NCBI GenBank assembly: GCA_032595675.1
Contig: JAVQMD010000002.1
Location: 620,001 to 684,000 of the forward strand
Reading direction: 5' to 3'
Source: Candidatus Electrothrix rattekaaiensis
GTDB taxonomy: Bacteria; Desulfobacterota; Desulfobulbia; Desulfobulbales; Desulfobulbaceae
DNA: 64,000 nucleotides
Positions 26,948 to 36,176 of this stretch are shown here, piece after piece; position 1 is the first letter of the stretch, and every line of letters begins with the position of its first letter. Position numbers and translations under genes: made by a program. A model generated the notes under the pieces. The model saw only the letters and a list, made by a program, of their open reading frames with translations, did not search any database and had not been told where the DNA came from.

Positions 26948-28164
26948 GCTTTTATTGCTGAAGAGACCTGAGTGAGCTGTGCAGCGATCTGTTCCGGTAA
27001 AGGGGCCAGCTGCTCGGCTTTCATGGCCGCAGTCAGGGAAAGGCGCAAGCGGGCTGTGCCGCGCGGGACGGTCGGGGTGCGGATAGCCTGCACCCAGAGC
27101 CCCTGGTTACGTAGCCTTTCGGCAACAGCAACAGCTTGTCCTTCATCGCCGATCATAACCGGAACGATATGGCTTTCGCCGCCGGTACGGAGACCTGCCT
27201 CTTGCAGGGCATAACGTACTTGTCGGGCCAGCTCCGCAAGCTGCTGTCGTTCCTCAGACATTTCCCAGATGAGAGGCAGGATAAAGTTCAACCAATGGAT
27301 ATTGACCGGAGGCAGGGCTGTGGTAAAGATGAGCGAGCGTGCTGTGTTGACCAAGTAATTATATATAGTCTCTTCACAGACCACAAAAGCCCCTTGCCCG
27401 CCCCAGGCCTTGCCGAAAGTACCTACTAGGAGATCAATCTGGTCTACAACGTCCTGTTCTTCAGCCAAGCCCAAGCCCCTGTGGCCGCGCACTCCGACGG
27501 AATGCGCCTCATCGACATAGAGCACAACCCCGTACTTTTCCTTGAGGCGGACCAAGGTCGGGAGATCAGCACAGTCGCCGTCCATAGAAAAGATGGACTC
27601 GGTCACGAGAAAAACAGTCTGTTTTTTTGAACCTGTCGAATCCGGGCAATGTTTGAGCAGAAGTTGTTCAAGGCGATCATAATCAAGATGCGGGTAACGG
27701 ATCAGCTTGGCCTTGGAGAGTCGCATTCCGTCTATGAGACTGGCATGACAGAGCTTATCCGCAAGGATCAGGTCGCCTTTTCGGGCAAGGGCAGGCAGCA
27801 GACCTATATTGATATGGTAGCCTGAGTTAAAAATTAAGGCCCTGTTTTTTTGGTAATACCGGGCCAATTCCTCTTCTAAGCGATGGTAATGCTCATGGTT
27901 GCCGGTCATGAGGCGGGAGGCTCCGCTGCCCGGCCCGTACTGTTCAACAAGGTTTTCCTGATCAAGAGCAGCATAAAATTCCCGGATCAAGGCCGGATTA
28001 CCGGCCAAACCAAGATAATCGTTGCCAGCCAGATTGAGGTATTCCCTGCCTTGATAGCAAAGGCGAGCGGAATCTGTCGGTTGAACCGCAAGGATCTCTC
28101 GCTGTATTCCTTGCTGAGCAAGTGCTCGCAACTGTTCTGTTAAGCGGAAAGTAAATTGATTCAC
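26944..28164 (-). CDS. bioF: 8-amino-7-oxononanoate synthase
   Basis: 406 residues from a GTG at 28164. PLP-dependent alpha-oxoamine synthase: NLAGNDYLGLAGNP, GPGSGASRLMTGNHEHYHRLEEELA, FSMDGDCADL, YVDEAHSVGVRGHRGLG and the PLP lysine in LLVGTFGKAWGGQGAF. It condenses pimeloyl-ACP with alanine. First gene of bioF-bioG-bioC; bioA, bioD and bioB are not in the window. Confidence 0.95.
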   Translation of the reverse strand: MNQFTFRLTEQLRALAQQGIQREILAVQPTDSARLCYQGREYLNLAGNDYLGLAGNPALIREFYAALDQENLVEQYGPGSGASRLMTGNHEHYHRLEEELARYYQKNRALIFNSGYHINIGLLPALARKGDLILADKLCHASLIDGMRLSKAKLIRYPHLDYDRLEQLLLKHCPDSTGSKKQTVFLVTESIFSMDGDCADLPTLVRLKEKYGVVLYVDEAHSVGVRGHRGLGLAEEQDVVDQIDLLVGTFGKAWGGQGAFVVCEETIYNYLVNTARSLIFTTALPPVNIHWLNFILPLIWEMSEERQQLAELARQVRYALQEAGLRTGGESHIVPVMIGDEGQAVAVAERLRNQGLWVQAIRTPTVPRGTARLRLSLTAAMKAEQLAPLPEQIAAQLTQVSSAIKA

Positions 28165-28406
28165 AGTGATCCTATGAACTGTTCGTACATATTCATCAAG
28201 AAAATAATCAAGAAAAGCCGACCCTGTTTTCAGGGGACTATCATATGATATTCGGAAAAAATAGTCAATCTGCGGAGAATGTGCTGTATTTCTGAGGAAA
28301 GATACGATAAGATGACCAGAATATTTTGAGGTAATAAGAACAAAACGGTTCCCGGGGCTCTACGGAGCAACTTTTGTGGGCGATTATCAGGGAGCGGAGG
28401 AGTGCT

Positions 28407-30380
28407 ATGCTGAGTTTATGGAGTGAACAGGAAGCCGGGGCCTGTGCAAACGAGCTTGAGCTGCGAGTATACTCGTCGCGTTTATTAGGACGAGATCCTT
28501 CATTAGTTCTGCATGGCGGTGGCAATACTTCGGTAAAAATCAGAGAGAAAAATGCCGTCGGTGAGGAGGAAGAAATCCTCTATATCAAAGGAAGCGGCTG
28601 GGATCTGGAGACCATTGAGGCTGAGGGCTTTGCGCCGGTGCGTTTGCAACCCATGATTCAGTTGGCTGCGTTGGATTCTCTGACAGATCCGCAGATGGTC
28701 AATGAGCTAAAAACACAGTTGACCCGCGCCAATGCTCCGGCCCCCTCTGTGGAAACTATCCTGCACGCGGCCTTGCCGTTTCGCTACGTAGATCATACCC
28801 ATGCTGATGCGGTGGTGACCATCACCAATACTGCTGACGGACTCCAGCGGATTGCAGAAATATACGGTGATCAGGTGGTGGTGGTTCCCTATGTGATGCC
28901 GGGATTTGATCTGGCCCGTGATGTTGCCCGTCTTTTTGCCGAACAGGCCGGGCCGCAGACCATCGGTATGATCCTGATGAATCATGGAGTCTTTTCCTTT
29001 GCTGATTCGGCCAAGGAATCCTATGAGCGGATGATTCATTTGGTGGATATGGCGGAACGTTATCTGGATGCTCATGATGCCTGGGACGTGAATCTGTCAG
29101 GCGAAGATCCGGGAAGACAGGTAAACCGTCTTGAAATTGCGCAATTGCGCCGGGCAGTCTCTGAAAAGGCGGGCAGGCCCATGATTCTGCATGTGACCGA
29201 CAGTGCTCGCGGTCGAAGTTTTGTTCAGCATAATGACGTGGGGCGTATTTCCCAACAAGGGCCGGTAACCCCGGATCATGTGATCCGCACCAAAGCCGTG
29301 CCCATGCTTGGTCGTGACACGGAGAGTTATGCGCAGGCGTACAAACAATATTTCACCACTCATGAGCCTGCTGCCAAGGAACGGAAAACCATGCTGGACC
29401 CGGCTCCACGGGTGATTCTGGATCCGACCCTTGGCTTATGTTGTTTAGGGAAATCAGCAAAGGACGCGGCCATTGTTCATGATATCTATGAGCAAACAAT
29501 GGAATGTATTCTGCGTGCGGAACAGCTCGGCGGCTGGCAGGCCCTGCCTCCTGAAGATCTGTTTGACATGGAATATTGGGATCTGGAGCAGGCTAAATTA
29601 GCCAAGGCCGGGAAAGCACCGCTTTTCAGCGGAGAAGTCGCCTTAATTACCGGAGCGGCCTCCGGGATCGGCAAAGCCTGTGTCGAATCGTTTTTGCAAC
29701 GAGGAGCTGCGGTTGTCGGCCTGGATGTTGACGAGCGTATCGGTACGGTTTCGTCAAACCTTGGATTTTTCGGGATTCAATGCGATCTGACAGAAGAAGG
29801 ACAGGTTCTGAACGCATTGGATCAGGCGGTCTCCCGTTTCGGGGGCCTGGATATGTTGGTGCTCAATGCGGGCATGTTTCCCGCGAGTGCAACAATTGCC
29901 GAGTTGTCCCTGGAAGCATGGCGCAAGGTGATGGCGGTCAATCTTGATGCCAATCTTGTTTTGCTCCGCGAATGTTATCCTCTGCTGAAAAATGCTCCGG
30001 GAAAGGGCCGAGTTGTGGTAATCGGTTCAAAAAATGTGCCTGCCCCCGGTCCAGGAGCGAGCGCATATTCCGCTTCCAAAGCAGCCTTGACCCAGCTGAT
30101 GCGAGTTGCCGCCTTGGAATGGGGTAAGGATGGGATTCGAATAAATACCCTGCACCCTAATGCAGTTTTTGATACAGGAATTTGGACAGACGAGGTACTG
30201 AAGACTAGGGCAAAGCATTATGGTTTATCTGTACAGCAGTATAAAACAAACAACTTGCTTAGGGTGGACGTTTCGAGTAGACAGGTTGCTGAATTAGCAT
30301 CGGAAATGTGCAGCCCTTTATTTGCCTGCACAACAGCGGCTCAGCTGCCAATTGATGGTGGAAATGATCGCGTGGTATAA
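28407..30380 (+). CDS. Bifunctional class II aldolase / short-chain dehydrogenase
   Basis: 657 residues from the ATG at 28407, preceded by GGAGGAG. N-terminal ~400 residues: class II aldolase/adducin domain with HGGGNTSVKI, metal ligands in VDHTHADAVV and LMNHGVFSF. C-terminal ~250 residues: Rossmann SDR with ALITGAASGIGKAC, LNAGMFP, catalytic YSASKAAL and LHPNAVFDTGIW. This fusion is the RhaD-type rhamnulose-phosphate aldolase/lactaldehyde dehydrogenase family, though its sugar substrate cannot be told from sequence. No sugar kinase or isomerase gene is nearby. Confidence 0.9.
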   Translation: MLSLWSEQEAGACANELELRVYSSRLLGRDPSLVLHGGGNTSVKIREKNAVGEEEEILYIKGSGWDLETIEAEGFAPVRLQPMIQLAALDSLTDPQMVNELKTQLTRANAPAPSVETILHAALPFRYVDHTHADAVVTITNTADGLQRIAEIYGDQVVVVPYVMPGFDLARDVARLFAEQAGPQTIGMILMNHGVFSFADSAKESYERMIHLVDMAERYLDAHDAWDVNLSGEDPGRQVNRLEIAQLRRAVSEKAGRPMILHVTDSARGRSFVQHNDVGRISQQGPVTPDHVIRTKAVPMLGRDTESYAQAYKQYFTTHEPAAKERKTMLDPAPRVILDPTLGLCCLGKSAKDAAIVHDIYEQTMECILRAEQLGGWQALPPEDLFDMEYWDLEQAKLAKAGKAPLFSGEVALITGAASGIGKACVESFLQRGAAVVGLDVDERIGTVSSNLGFFGIQCDLTEEGQVLNALDQAVSRFGGLDMLVLNAGMFPASATIAELSLEAWRKVMAVNLDANLVLLRECYPLLKNAPGKGRVVVIGSKNVPAPGPGASAYSASKAALTQLMRVAALEWGKDGIRINTLHPNAVFDTGIWTDEVLKTRAKHYGLSVQQYKTNNLLRVDVSSRQVAELASEMCSPLFACTTAAQLPIDGGNDRVV

Positions 30381-30832
30381 AAAATACCTTGACTGTATAA
30401 AATTTTGTACCCAGCAGGAGAGGGAGGGAAGAATAATAATCATTCTTGACTGATTGTTCTGGTCACGGTACGTTATCTAGGTCGGTCAATTTATTCTATT
30501 GGACAGCAAGAAATAATAATGCCATTTTTTTCAGTATACACTGAGAAAAAATATCACTTGTGAGTCAGATAGGATACCTGAAGGAAGCTGGGGAAGTATG
30601 TGTTTATTTGCTTGTGGTACAGTTTTTTGTATTGCTATTTTTTTTTGAGGATGGTATTTCTCAAGGATACAGAAGTTCAGTAGCTGTAGACAGTCGGCAG
30701 CAGAAAAAGCCGCGCTCCTGTTGAGAGGTTGCTGAAGTTAATTATTTGGGTTGAAGAATAACTTGTTATCTTGAATACTTTTTTGCGCATCTGTATAACT
30801 GCGGATGAGCAGAGAGGTAAAGGAGTAGTGCA
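30381..30832. other. Long intergenic leader ahead of the repeat-protein pair
   Basis: 452 bp, AT-rich with several T runs. No ORF, tRNA or clear riboswitch is seen. Promoter-like pieces such as TTGACT at ~30450 lack a convincing -10 at proper distance. It probably holds the promoter and 5' leader of the following gene pair. Confidence 0.45.
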
Positions 30833-32335
30833 ATGAAACAGATGAAGAATGGCGTGGCCATCGGGGCTGTGGCTCTTTTTGCCTTGACTGGTTGTGTTGC
30901 GGATGTTGCTTATGTCCCGCAAAATTCTGGATCAGAACCCTGTACTCAGGGAGAGCCTTGTGATGAAGGGCAGGTAAAACAGCAGGCTGCACAGCAGGTA
31001 GCAGCCAAAAATTTTAGTCAGGCACCTGCATCCAATGTAGCGGCTCCGGCTTATACGGCTCCTGTTGCTTCGGCTCCGAGGTATACTGCTCCTGTTGCTT
31101 CGGCACCAGCTTATCAGCAGTATCCTGATCAGGGGTATCCGGACCAAGGAGATCTCGGCGAAGGATTACCGACAAATGTTCAACCGGGTGAGTGTTACTC
31201 CCGTTGTCTTGCTCCGGCTGTTTTTGAAGATGTAGAGGAAGAGGTTGAGATTGCTCCGGCTATGGAACGTACCGAGATTATTCCTGCCGAGTACGAATGG
31301 GTGGAAGAACAGGTTGTTGCCAAAGAAGCATCTGAAGAAATTAAGGTTATTCCTGCGAAGTACGATTGGGTGGAAGAGCAGGTCGTTGTCAAGGAAGAGT
31401 CTGAAGAGGTCAAAGTTATTCCTGCTCGGTACGAATGGCAGGATGTACAGGAAGTTATCAAAGAGGGTTCCGAAGAATTTAAGGCGATTCCTGCAGTTTA
31501 CGCATGGCGTGAAGGGCAGGTTATGATTTCACCTGAGATCACCACCGTCACCATAACCAATCCCGGTTATGAAGAGGTGAAAGAGCAGGTTTTGGTCAAG
31601 GCTCCTTCTGCAAAATGGATCAAAAAAACGACGCACTGCACTCCTGAAGATATCAAGATGGGACTGACCGACTGTGATACCCTGTGTTATGTGGCGGTTC
31701 CGGCTATGTACAAAACGGTTATCAAGAAGGTACCCACCAATCTGGGCGGCGGTGCCGGTGGAGATGGTGGGCGTGAGGTAGTGGTTATCCCGGCAGAATA
31801 CAAGTCGGTGAGAACAAAGGTTGTTGTTGAGCCCGCAAGGACTGAAACCATATCTGTACCCCCGGAATATCGCAATGTAAGAAAACAGGTTGTAGTTGAA
31901 CCCGCAAGAACAGAGACGGTTGTTATCCCTGCTGAGTACAGAAATGTGCGGAAAAAGGTTATGGTTGAGCCTGCGAGGACAGAGGTGATTCCTGTTCCTG
32001 CCGAGTACAGGACTGTTAGGGTGAAAAAGCTTGTTAAAGAGGCTGAGGAAACAGTTGTTCAGGTTCCTGCAGAATACAAGACTCTTATTAAGAAAGTTAA
32101 AGTCTCCGATAGTAAGATCGTATGGCGTCCGGCTCTTTGTGAGGATGAAGCTGTTGATTCAAAGATTAGAGAGATGCAAAGTGCTCTGAGCCGGGAAGGT
32201 TTTTACACCGGAGCGGTTAACGGCGTACTGACCCAAGAGACCAACGAGGCGATTAGAGCGTATCAGATTGAACGAGGGTTGCCACAAGGCGGTGGAATGA
32301 CCCTTGAAACACTTGAGTCGTTGGGGATTTATTAA
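30833..32335 (+). CDS. Repeat-rich lipoprotein with peptidoglycan-binding C-terminus (paralogue 1)
   Basis: 500 residues. Lipoprotein signal with lipobox LFALTGC (Cys ~21), then a Pro/Ala/Tyr-rich linker (APAYTAPVASAPRYTAP). From ~115: GLPTNVQPGECYSRCLAPAV, then about ten ~23-residue repeats of type VIPAEYxWVEEQVVxKEASEE; the first four are acidic and end in EE, the last five are basic (VPAEYRNVRKKVVVEPARTE). A Cys-rich insert (HCTPEDIKMGLTDCDTLC) divides them. The last ~60 residues are a PG_binding_1 domain (MQSALSREGFYTGAVNGVLTQETNEAIRAYQ). Probably anchored in the outer membrane and touching peptidoglycan. Precedes its paralogue by 88 bp. Confidence 0.85.
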   Translation: MKQMKNGVAIGAVALFALTGCVADVAYVPQNSGSEPCTQGEPCDEGQVKQQAAQQVAAKNFSQAPASNVAAPAYTAPVASAPRYTAPVASAPAYQQYPDQGYPDQGDLGEGLPTNVQPGECYSRCLAPAVFEDVEEEVEIAPAMERTEIIPAEYEWVEEQVVAKEASEEIKVIPAKYDWVEEQVVVKEESEEVKVIPARYEWQDVQEVIKEGSEEFKAIPAVYAWREGQVMISPEITTVTITNPGYEEVKEQVLVKAPSAKWIKKTTHCTPEDIKMGLTDCDTLCYVAVPAMYKTVIKKVPTNLGGGAGGDGGREVVVIPAEYKSVRTKVVVEPARTETISVPPEYRNVRKQVVVEPARTETVVIPAEYRNVRKKVMVEPARTEVIPVPAEYRTVRVKKLVKEAEETVVQVPAEYKTLIKKVKVSDSKIVWRPALCEDEAVDSKIREMQSALSREGFYTGAVNGVLTQETNEAIRAYQIERGLPQGGGMTLETLESLGIY

Positions 32336-32345
32336 CGAGTCTGGG

Positions 32346-32384
32346 AAGAACAAAGGTGCTTGACGCGCTTTTGTTCTTTTTTTA
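32346..32384 (+). terminator. Intrinsic terminator between the two paralogues
   Basis: AAGAACAAAGGTGC-TTGAC-GCGCTTTTGTTCTT followed by TTTTTT. It may let only part of transcription through to the second repeat gene, which starts 40 bp later. Confidence 0.75.
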
Positions 32385-32423
32385 TATCAAAATAACCAAA
32401 GTAAATATTCAAAAGGGAAAAAA

Positions 32424-33704
32424 ATGTTGAAGAAAAGAAATTTTATGGTTGCTGCCGCGTTCCTGTTCGCGGTATCTTCACCGGCGGTAGCGCAACAGTA
32501 TGGGCAGATTGACCCTGGTCAATATGCTAATGAGGGCTTTCCGACCAATGTTCAGCCTGGTGAGTGCTACTCACGCTGTCTTGCCCCGGCCGTTTACGAG
32601 GACGTAGAGGAAGAAATCGAGATAGCACCTGCTATGGAGCGAACAGAAATCATCCCGGCTGAGTACGAATGGGTTGAGGAGCAGGTTATTGCTAAAGAGG
32701 CTTCTGAAAAAATTGAGACACTTCCAGCGAAATTTGAATGGAGGAATGAAGAGGTTGTCGTCAAGGAAGCATCAGAGGAGATCAAAGTTATTCCGGCCCA
32801 GTATGAGTGGCGTGACGTGCAGGTCGTTGTCAAAGAGGCTACCGAGGAGTTGAGATCTGTTGATGCCAAGTATGACTGGATTGACGAGCAGATCATGATT
32901 TCTCCAGAGGTCGTCACTGTCACCATCACCAATCCCGGTTACGAGGAAGTGAAAGAGCAGGTTTTGGTCAAGGCACCTTCGGCGAAATGGATCAAAAAAG
33001 CAACCCATTGTTCTCCTGAAGATATCAAAATGGGGCTGACCGACTGTGATACCCTGTGTTATGTAGCGGTTCCCGCTATGTATAAGACAGTTATCAAGAA
33101 AGTACCGACAGGTGACTGCGGCGGCGTAGTTGATGGATGTCGTCAGGTAGTCGTTATTCCTGCAGAATACAAGGTCGTTCGGAAAAAAGTCGTTGTTGAG
33201 CCTGCAAGGACTGAGACCGTATCTGTACCTGCAGAGTACAAAACTATGCGTAAGCAGGTCATGATTGCGCCATCGAGTACAGAGGTTGTAACAACTCCAC
33301 CTGTTACCCAGATGATTCGCAAGAAAGTAATGGTCGCTCCGTCCCAGACACGATCAATCCCTGTACCTCCTGAATACAAGTCTGTCAGGGTTAAGAAACT
33401 GGTGAAGCCAGCTGAAGAGAACATTATTACAGTTCCGGCCGAGTACAAAACCATTGTTAAAAAGGTTAAGGTCAGCGACAGTAAAATCGTTTGGAAACCT
33501 GCTCTTTGTAAGGATGAGCTTGTTGACTCAACTATTCGTCAGGTACAGTCAGCCCTCAGCCAGCAGGGTTATTACTCCGGTCTGATCGACGGTCAATTGA
33601 GTCAGGCAACCCTTGACGCTATCAGAGCTTTTCAGGTTGAGAACAACCTTGCTCAGGGCGGCGGGCTGACCGACGAGACTGTAGAAGCTTTAGGGATTTA
33701 CTAG
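32424..33704 (+). CDS. Repeat-rich exported protein with peptidoglycan-binding C-terminus (paralogue 2)
   Basis: 426 residues. Ordinary Sec signal (MLKKRNFMVAAAFLFAVSSPAVAQ), no lipobox, so soluble in the periplasm or secreted, unlike paralogue 1. It lacks the Pro/Ala linker, but from EGFPTNVQPGECYSRCLAPAV on it matches paralogue 1 throughout: acidic repeats (IIPAEYEWVEEQVIAKEASE), Cys insert (HCSPEDIKMGLTDCDTLC), basic repeats (VVIPAEYKVVRKKVVVEPART) and PG_binding_1 end (VQSALSQQGYYSGLIDGQL). The repeats have diverged more in one basic unit (TTPPVTQMIRKK). A tandem duplication with different anchoring suggests two partners in one envelope structure. Confidence 0.85.
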   Translation: MLKKRNFMVAAAFLFAVSSPAVAQQYGQIDPGQYANEGFPTNVQPGECYSRCLAPAVYEDVEEEIEIAPAMERTEIIPAEYEWVEEQVIAKEASEKIETLPAKFEWRNEEVVVKEASEEIKVIPAQYEWRDVQVVVKEATEELRSVDAKYDWIDEQIMISPEVVTVTITNPGYEEVKEQVLVKAPSAKWIKKATHCSPEDIKMGLTDCDTLCYVAVPAMYKTVIKKVPTGDCGGVVDGCRQVVVIPAEYKVVRKKVVVEPARTETVSVPAEYKTMRKQVMIAPSSTEVVTTPPVTQMIRKKVMVAPSQTRSIPVPPEYKSVRVKKLVKPAEENIITVPAEYKTIVKKVKVSDSKIVWKPALCKDELVDSTIRQVQSALSQQGYYSGLIDGQLSQATLDAIRAFQVENNLAQGGGLTDETVEALGIY

Positions 33705-33958
33705 GATTTACCGGATGTACTATAAGGGTTAAGAATTCCTTAGAACGTAGTAATCTTTAAAAAGCCAAGGGCATTTTTGCCCTTGGCTTTTTTTATGTGT
33801 ATTGCCCTTGGCTTTTTTTATGTGTAGGGACGCGGTTCACGAACCGACCTTACAGCTTTAACGAACAGCTTTAACGAACCGTACAGGTTGAGGGAACGGG
33901 TGTTCTAAGGACGAAAATTTTTTCGCCCGGCAGCACCGGCTTTCAGCTTCAGCAATCT
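33705..33958. other. Terminator plus duplicated repeats
   Basis: 33759-33794 is a strong intrinsic terminator (AAAAAGCCAAGGGCA-TTTT-TGCCCTTGGCTTTTTTT). Its 3' half is duplicated in tandem as a 25-bp direct repeat (33777-33801 and 33802-33826). Then comes a short inverted repeat GGTTCACGAACC at 33834-33845 next to TGTAGGGA, and a doubled AGCTTTAACGAAC. No gene. Confidence 0.8.
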
Positions 33959-36106
33959 TCAAGAGATTTCGTTCTTCAACACACCGGGTAGCGTAATCGT
34001 AAAAAACACTCCGGTCCTCCCATCAGAAAGGTTCTGCACACTTACTCGCCCATCATGATGATCCAGCACTGTACGAACAATATATAATCCAAGGCCTAGG
34101 TGAGGTAACTTATCCTTGACTGCTCGATTGGAAATCATGGAATGAAAGATTTGTTGCTGCATATCCGGTTCAATAATCGGTCCCTGATTGATAACGAGCA
34201 GGGATATATCGTTTTCATGCTGCTCAAGCTGAAGTTCAATCGCTGTGCCTGGAGTATGAAAAGATACAGCGTTTTCGACAAGCTTTTCTAAAGCCTGACG
34301 TAACCGTACGGGATCACCGTTCACCAATACTTCATGTTCAGGTGCTTGATAGAGGATATCGACCTTGTTAAAGGCGGGTCGCCAACCATGCTCAAGCCAT
34401 ACTGATACAGCTCTACCGAGATCGAACAACTCCATACTGTCCAGCAGTAGGGCATTTTTCAAGGTAGTGGCCTCTCGAATTGAGGTGAGAAGCTCTTCCA
34501 TCCTCTGAACATCGCGTTCGACCCACTGAATATATTCCATAATACGATCCGAGGGATTCGTATCAAGCTGTTCTTGACGAAGGTTTTTCACTGATGCGGC
34601 AATGCCAGCCAAGGGCGTTCGCATTTCGTGCTCAAGGTTATCGGCCATTTGCTCGCGGTGCTCGATCTGCTGCTGGAGCTGACTGAGCATGGAATCCAGG
34701 GTCCGACCTAAATCAGCGATTTCATCACTTGCCGAATTTTTGTTAATGGTATTAAGTATCCGTCCGTCAGGAGTGATGGCCGAAGCCGCCTGATTGCGCA
34801 GGCGGCGAATGCGTGCGGAAATGCGGAAGGCAAAAAAGAGCAGAATACAGCCGCCAAAGAGAAAGGCGACAACAGAGAGAGAAATGGTCTCTTCAATTAA
34901 ACGGTTGCTGAGAGAAAGGATGGAGTTCGTGGTCTGCTCGACAACCACGGCACCTATAACCTGATCCTGTTCGTATAATGGGGTAATGGCGGCCATGACC
35001 TCCACTTGGCCGTCCTCCATTAAATAGCTGGTAACAGAATGTTTACCGGCAAGTCCTTCACGGATTCCGTGGAGATCCAGCTCAGTCGGCTGAGAGGCTT
35101 GGTCTTTAAATTCCGTTAAAAAGGGGTTGATAAAAAAGCGATAGAGAGGGCGCATGAGCTCATTTATACGAAGAGAAAGCTTGTTATTATGATCTGTTGG
35201 TATTTCTGAGGTGCGCAGGCTGCCTACCTGAGCTCTCACCCGTTGATTGCGATCAACGATCCGAATACGCGCATATGGGCGATCAAGAGATTTCAGTATT
35301 TCTTCAATCGGAGTTGAAGTCGTCAGAAGCAGGCCCGGGGCCTTGTCGTCCTGTAAATTAGAGGTGCCGATTAACGCCTTAATATCTCTGGATTCGACAT
35401 CATCGACATCAGCCATAGTAAAGGCCAGTTTATTGCCGAGCAGCTCCAGCGGGATACGGATTTCAAGAATATAGCCTCTGTCGGTCTGGTGCCAAACACC
35501 TTGGATTCGCTGCTCGCTGACAGGGAACTTGATCGGGACATCGGGCATGAGAAAAGCATTCACCCAACCCTGCTCATGCGCTGTCATTAAATATTTTTTC
35601 CGGCTTTGATTGTCCTCAATCACAATCTGCAAATGATCCGAACGATCAAGACGTAACGAGTTTTTGCTCCGATAAATGACATGATCATCCTGGACGTCAA
35701 AGAGCGCATAAAGGTATTTATCCTGCTTGCCAGCAAGATGTCGAAAATTAAGGGATTTGAGGGCGTAGTTTCCTTCCGAACTGATCAGATGCTCTTTGGC
35801 AAATTCTTCCGCTTCAGCCAGTTCCGGGCGCCAATCATCAAGATTTCCGTCTAACCTGATGGTGTTGCTCAATTGAAAGAGATAGAGATCACGGTCCTGA
35901 TTCAGGCCATGAAATTGTTCTCTGTCAAAAAGATCGTTCCGGTCGGTCAATGCGGCTGAAACCGCCTGGGCGGTAAGACTCAGGGTCTCCTGCTGGCTGG
36001 TGATCAGGCTGTTTTTCAGGGTATTGTTCAGGCGCATTCCCAGTAAAGGGAAGAGGAGGAGCAGAAGGGAAAGGAGGGCGAGTTTTAGGCGCAGAGAGAA
36101 ACGCAT
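33959..36106 (-). CDS. Sensor histidine kinase of the dedicated marine sortase system
   Basis: 715 residues. First helix at ~8-26, a ~390-residue periplasmic region whose DGNLDDWRPELAEAEEFA and DRSDHLQIVIEDN segments resemble carbohydrate-binding CBM9-like folds, second helix ~400-425 (LSVVAFLFGGCILLFFAF), HAMP-like stretch, then HisKA with NLEHEMRTPLAGI (phospho-His) and an ATPase domain with KLVENAVSFH and HLGLGLYIVRTVLDHH. This layout matches the kinase of the dedicated sortase system found in marine proteobacteria. It follows its response-regulator gene on the same strand. It probably senses a surface or cell-envelope cue and controls the target/sortase genes. Confidence 0.9.
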   Translation of the reverse strand: MRFSLRLKLALLSLLLLLFPLLGMRLNNTLKNSLITSQQETLSLTAQAVSAALTDRNDLFDREQFHGLNQDRDLYLFQLSNTIRLDGNLDDWRPELAEAEEFAKEHLISSEGNYALKSLNFRHLAGKQDKYLYALFDVQDDHVIYRSKNSLRLDRSDHLQIVIEDNQSRKKYLMTAHEQGWVNAFLMPDVPIKFPVSEQRIQGVWHQTDRGYILEIRIPLELLGNKLAFTMADVDDVESRDIKALIGTSNLQDDKAPGLLLTTSTPIEEILKSLDRPYARIRIVDRNQRVRAQVGSLRTSEIPTDHNNKLSLRINELMRPLYRFFINPFLTEFKDQASQPTELDLHGIREGLAGKHSVTSYLMEDGQVEVMAAITPLYEQDQVIGAVVVEQTTNSILSLSNRLIEETISLSVVAFLFGGCILLFFAFRISARIRRLRNQAASAITPDGRILNTINKNSASDEIADLGRTLDSMLSQLQQQIEHREQMADNLEHEMRTPLAGIAASVKNLRQEQLDTNPSDRIMEYIQWVERDVQRMEELLTSIREATTLKNALLLDSMELFDLGRAVSVWLEHGWRPAFNKVDILYQAPEHEVLVNGDPVRLRQALEKLVENAVSFHTPGTAIELQLEQHENDISLLVINQGPIIEPDMQQQIFHSMISNRAVKDKLPHLGLGLYIVRTVLDHHDGRVSVQNLSDGRTGVFFTITLPGVLKNEIS

Positions 36107-36176
36107 GGAGTCTAATGCTGATGCCTGATAAGGGGTATGAGAAATACGGTTATGTGCATATTTTCAGGTTGCGTTC

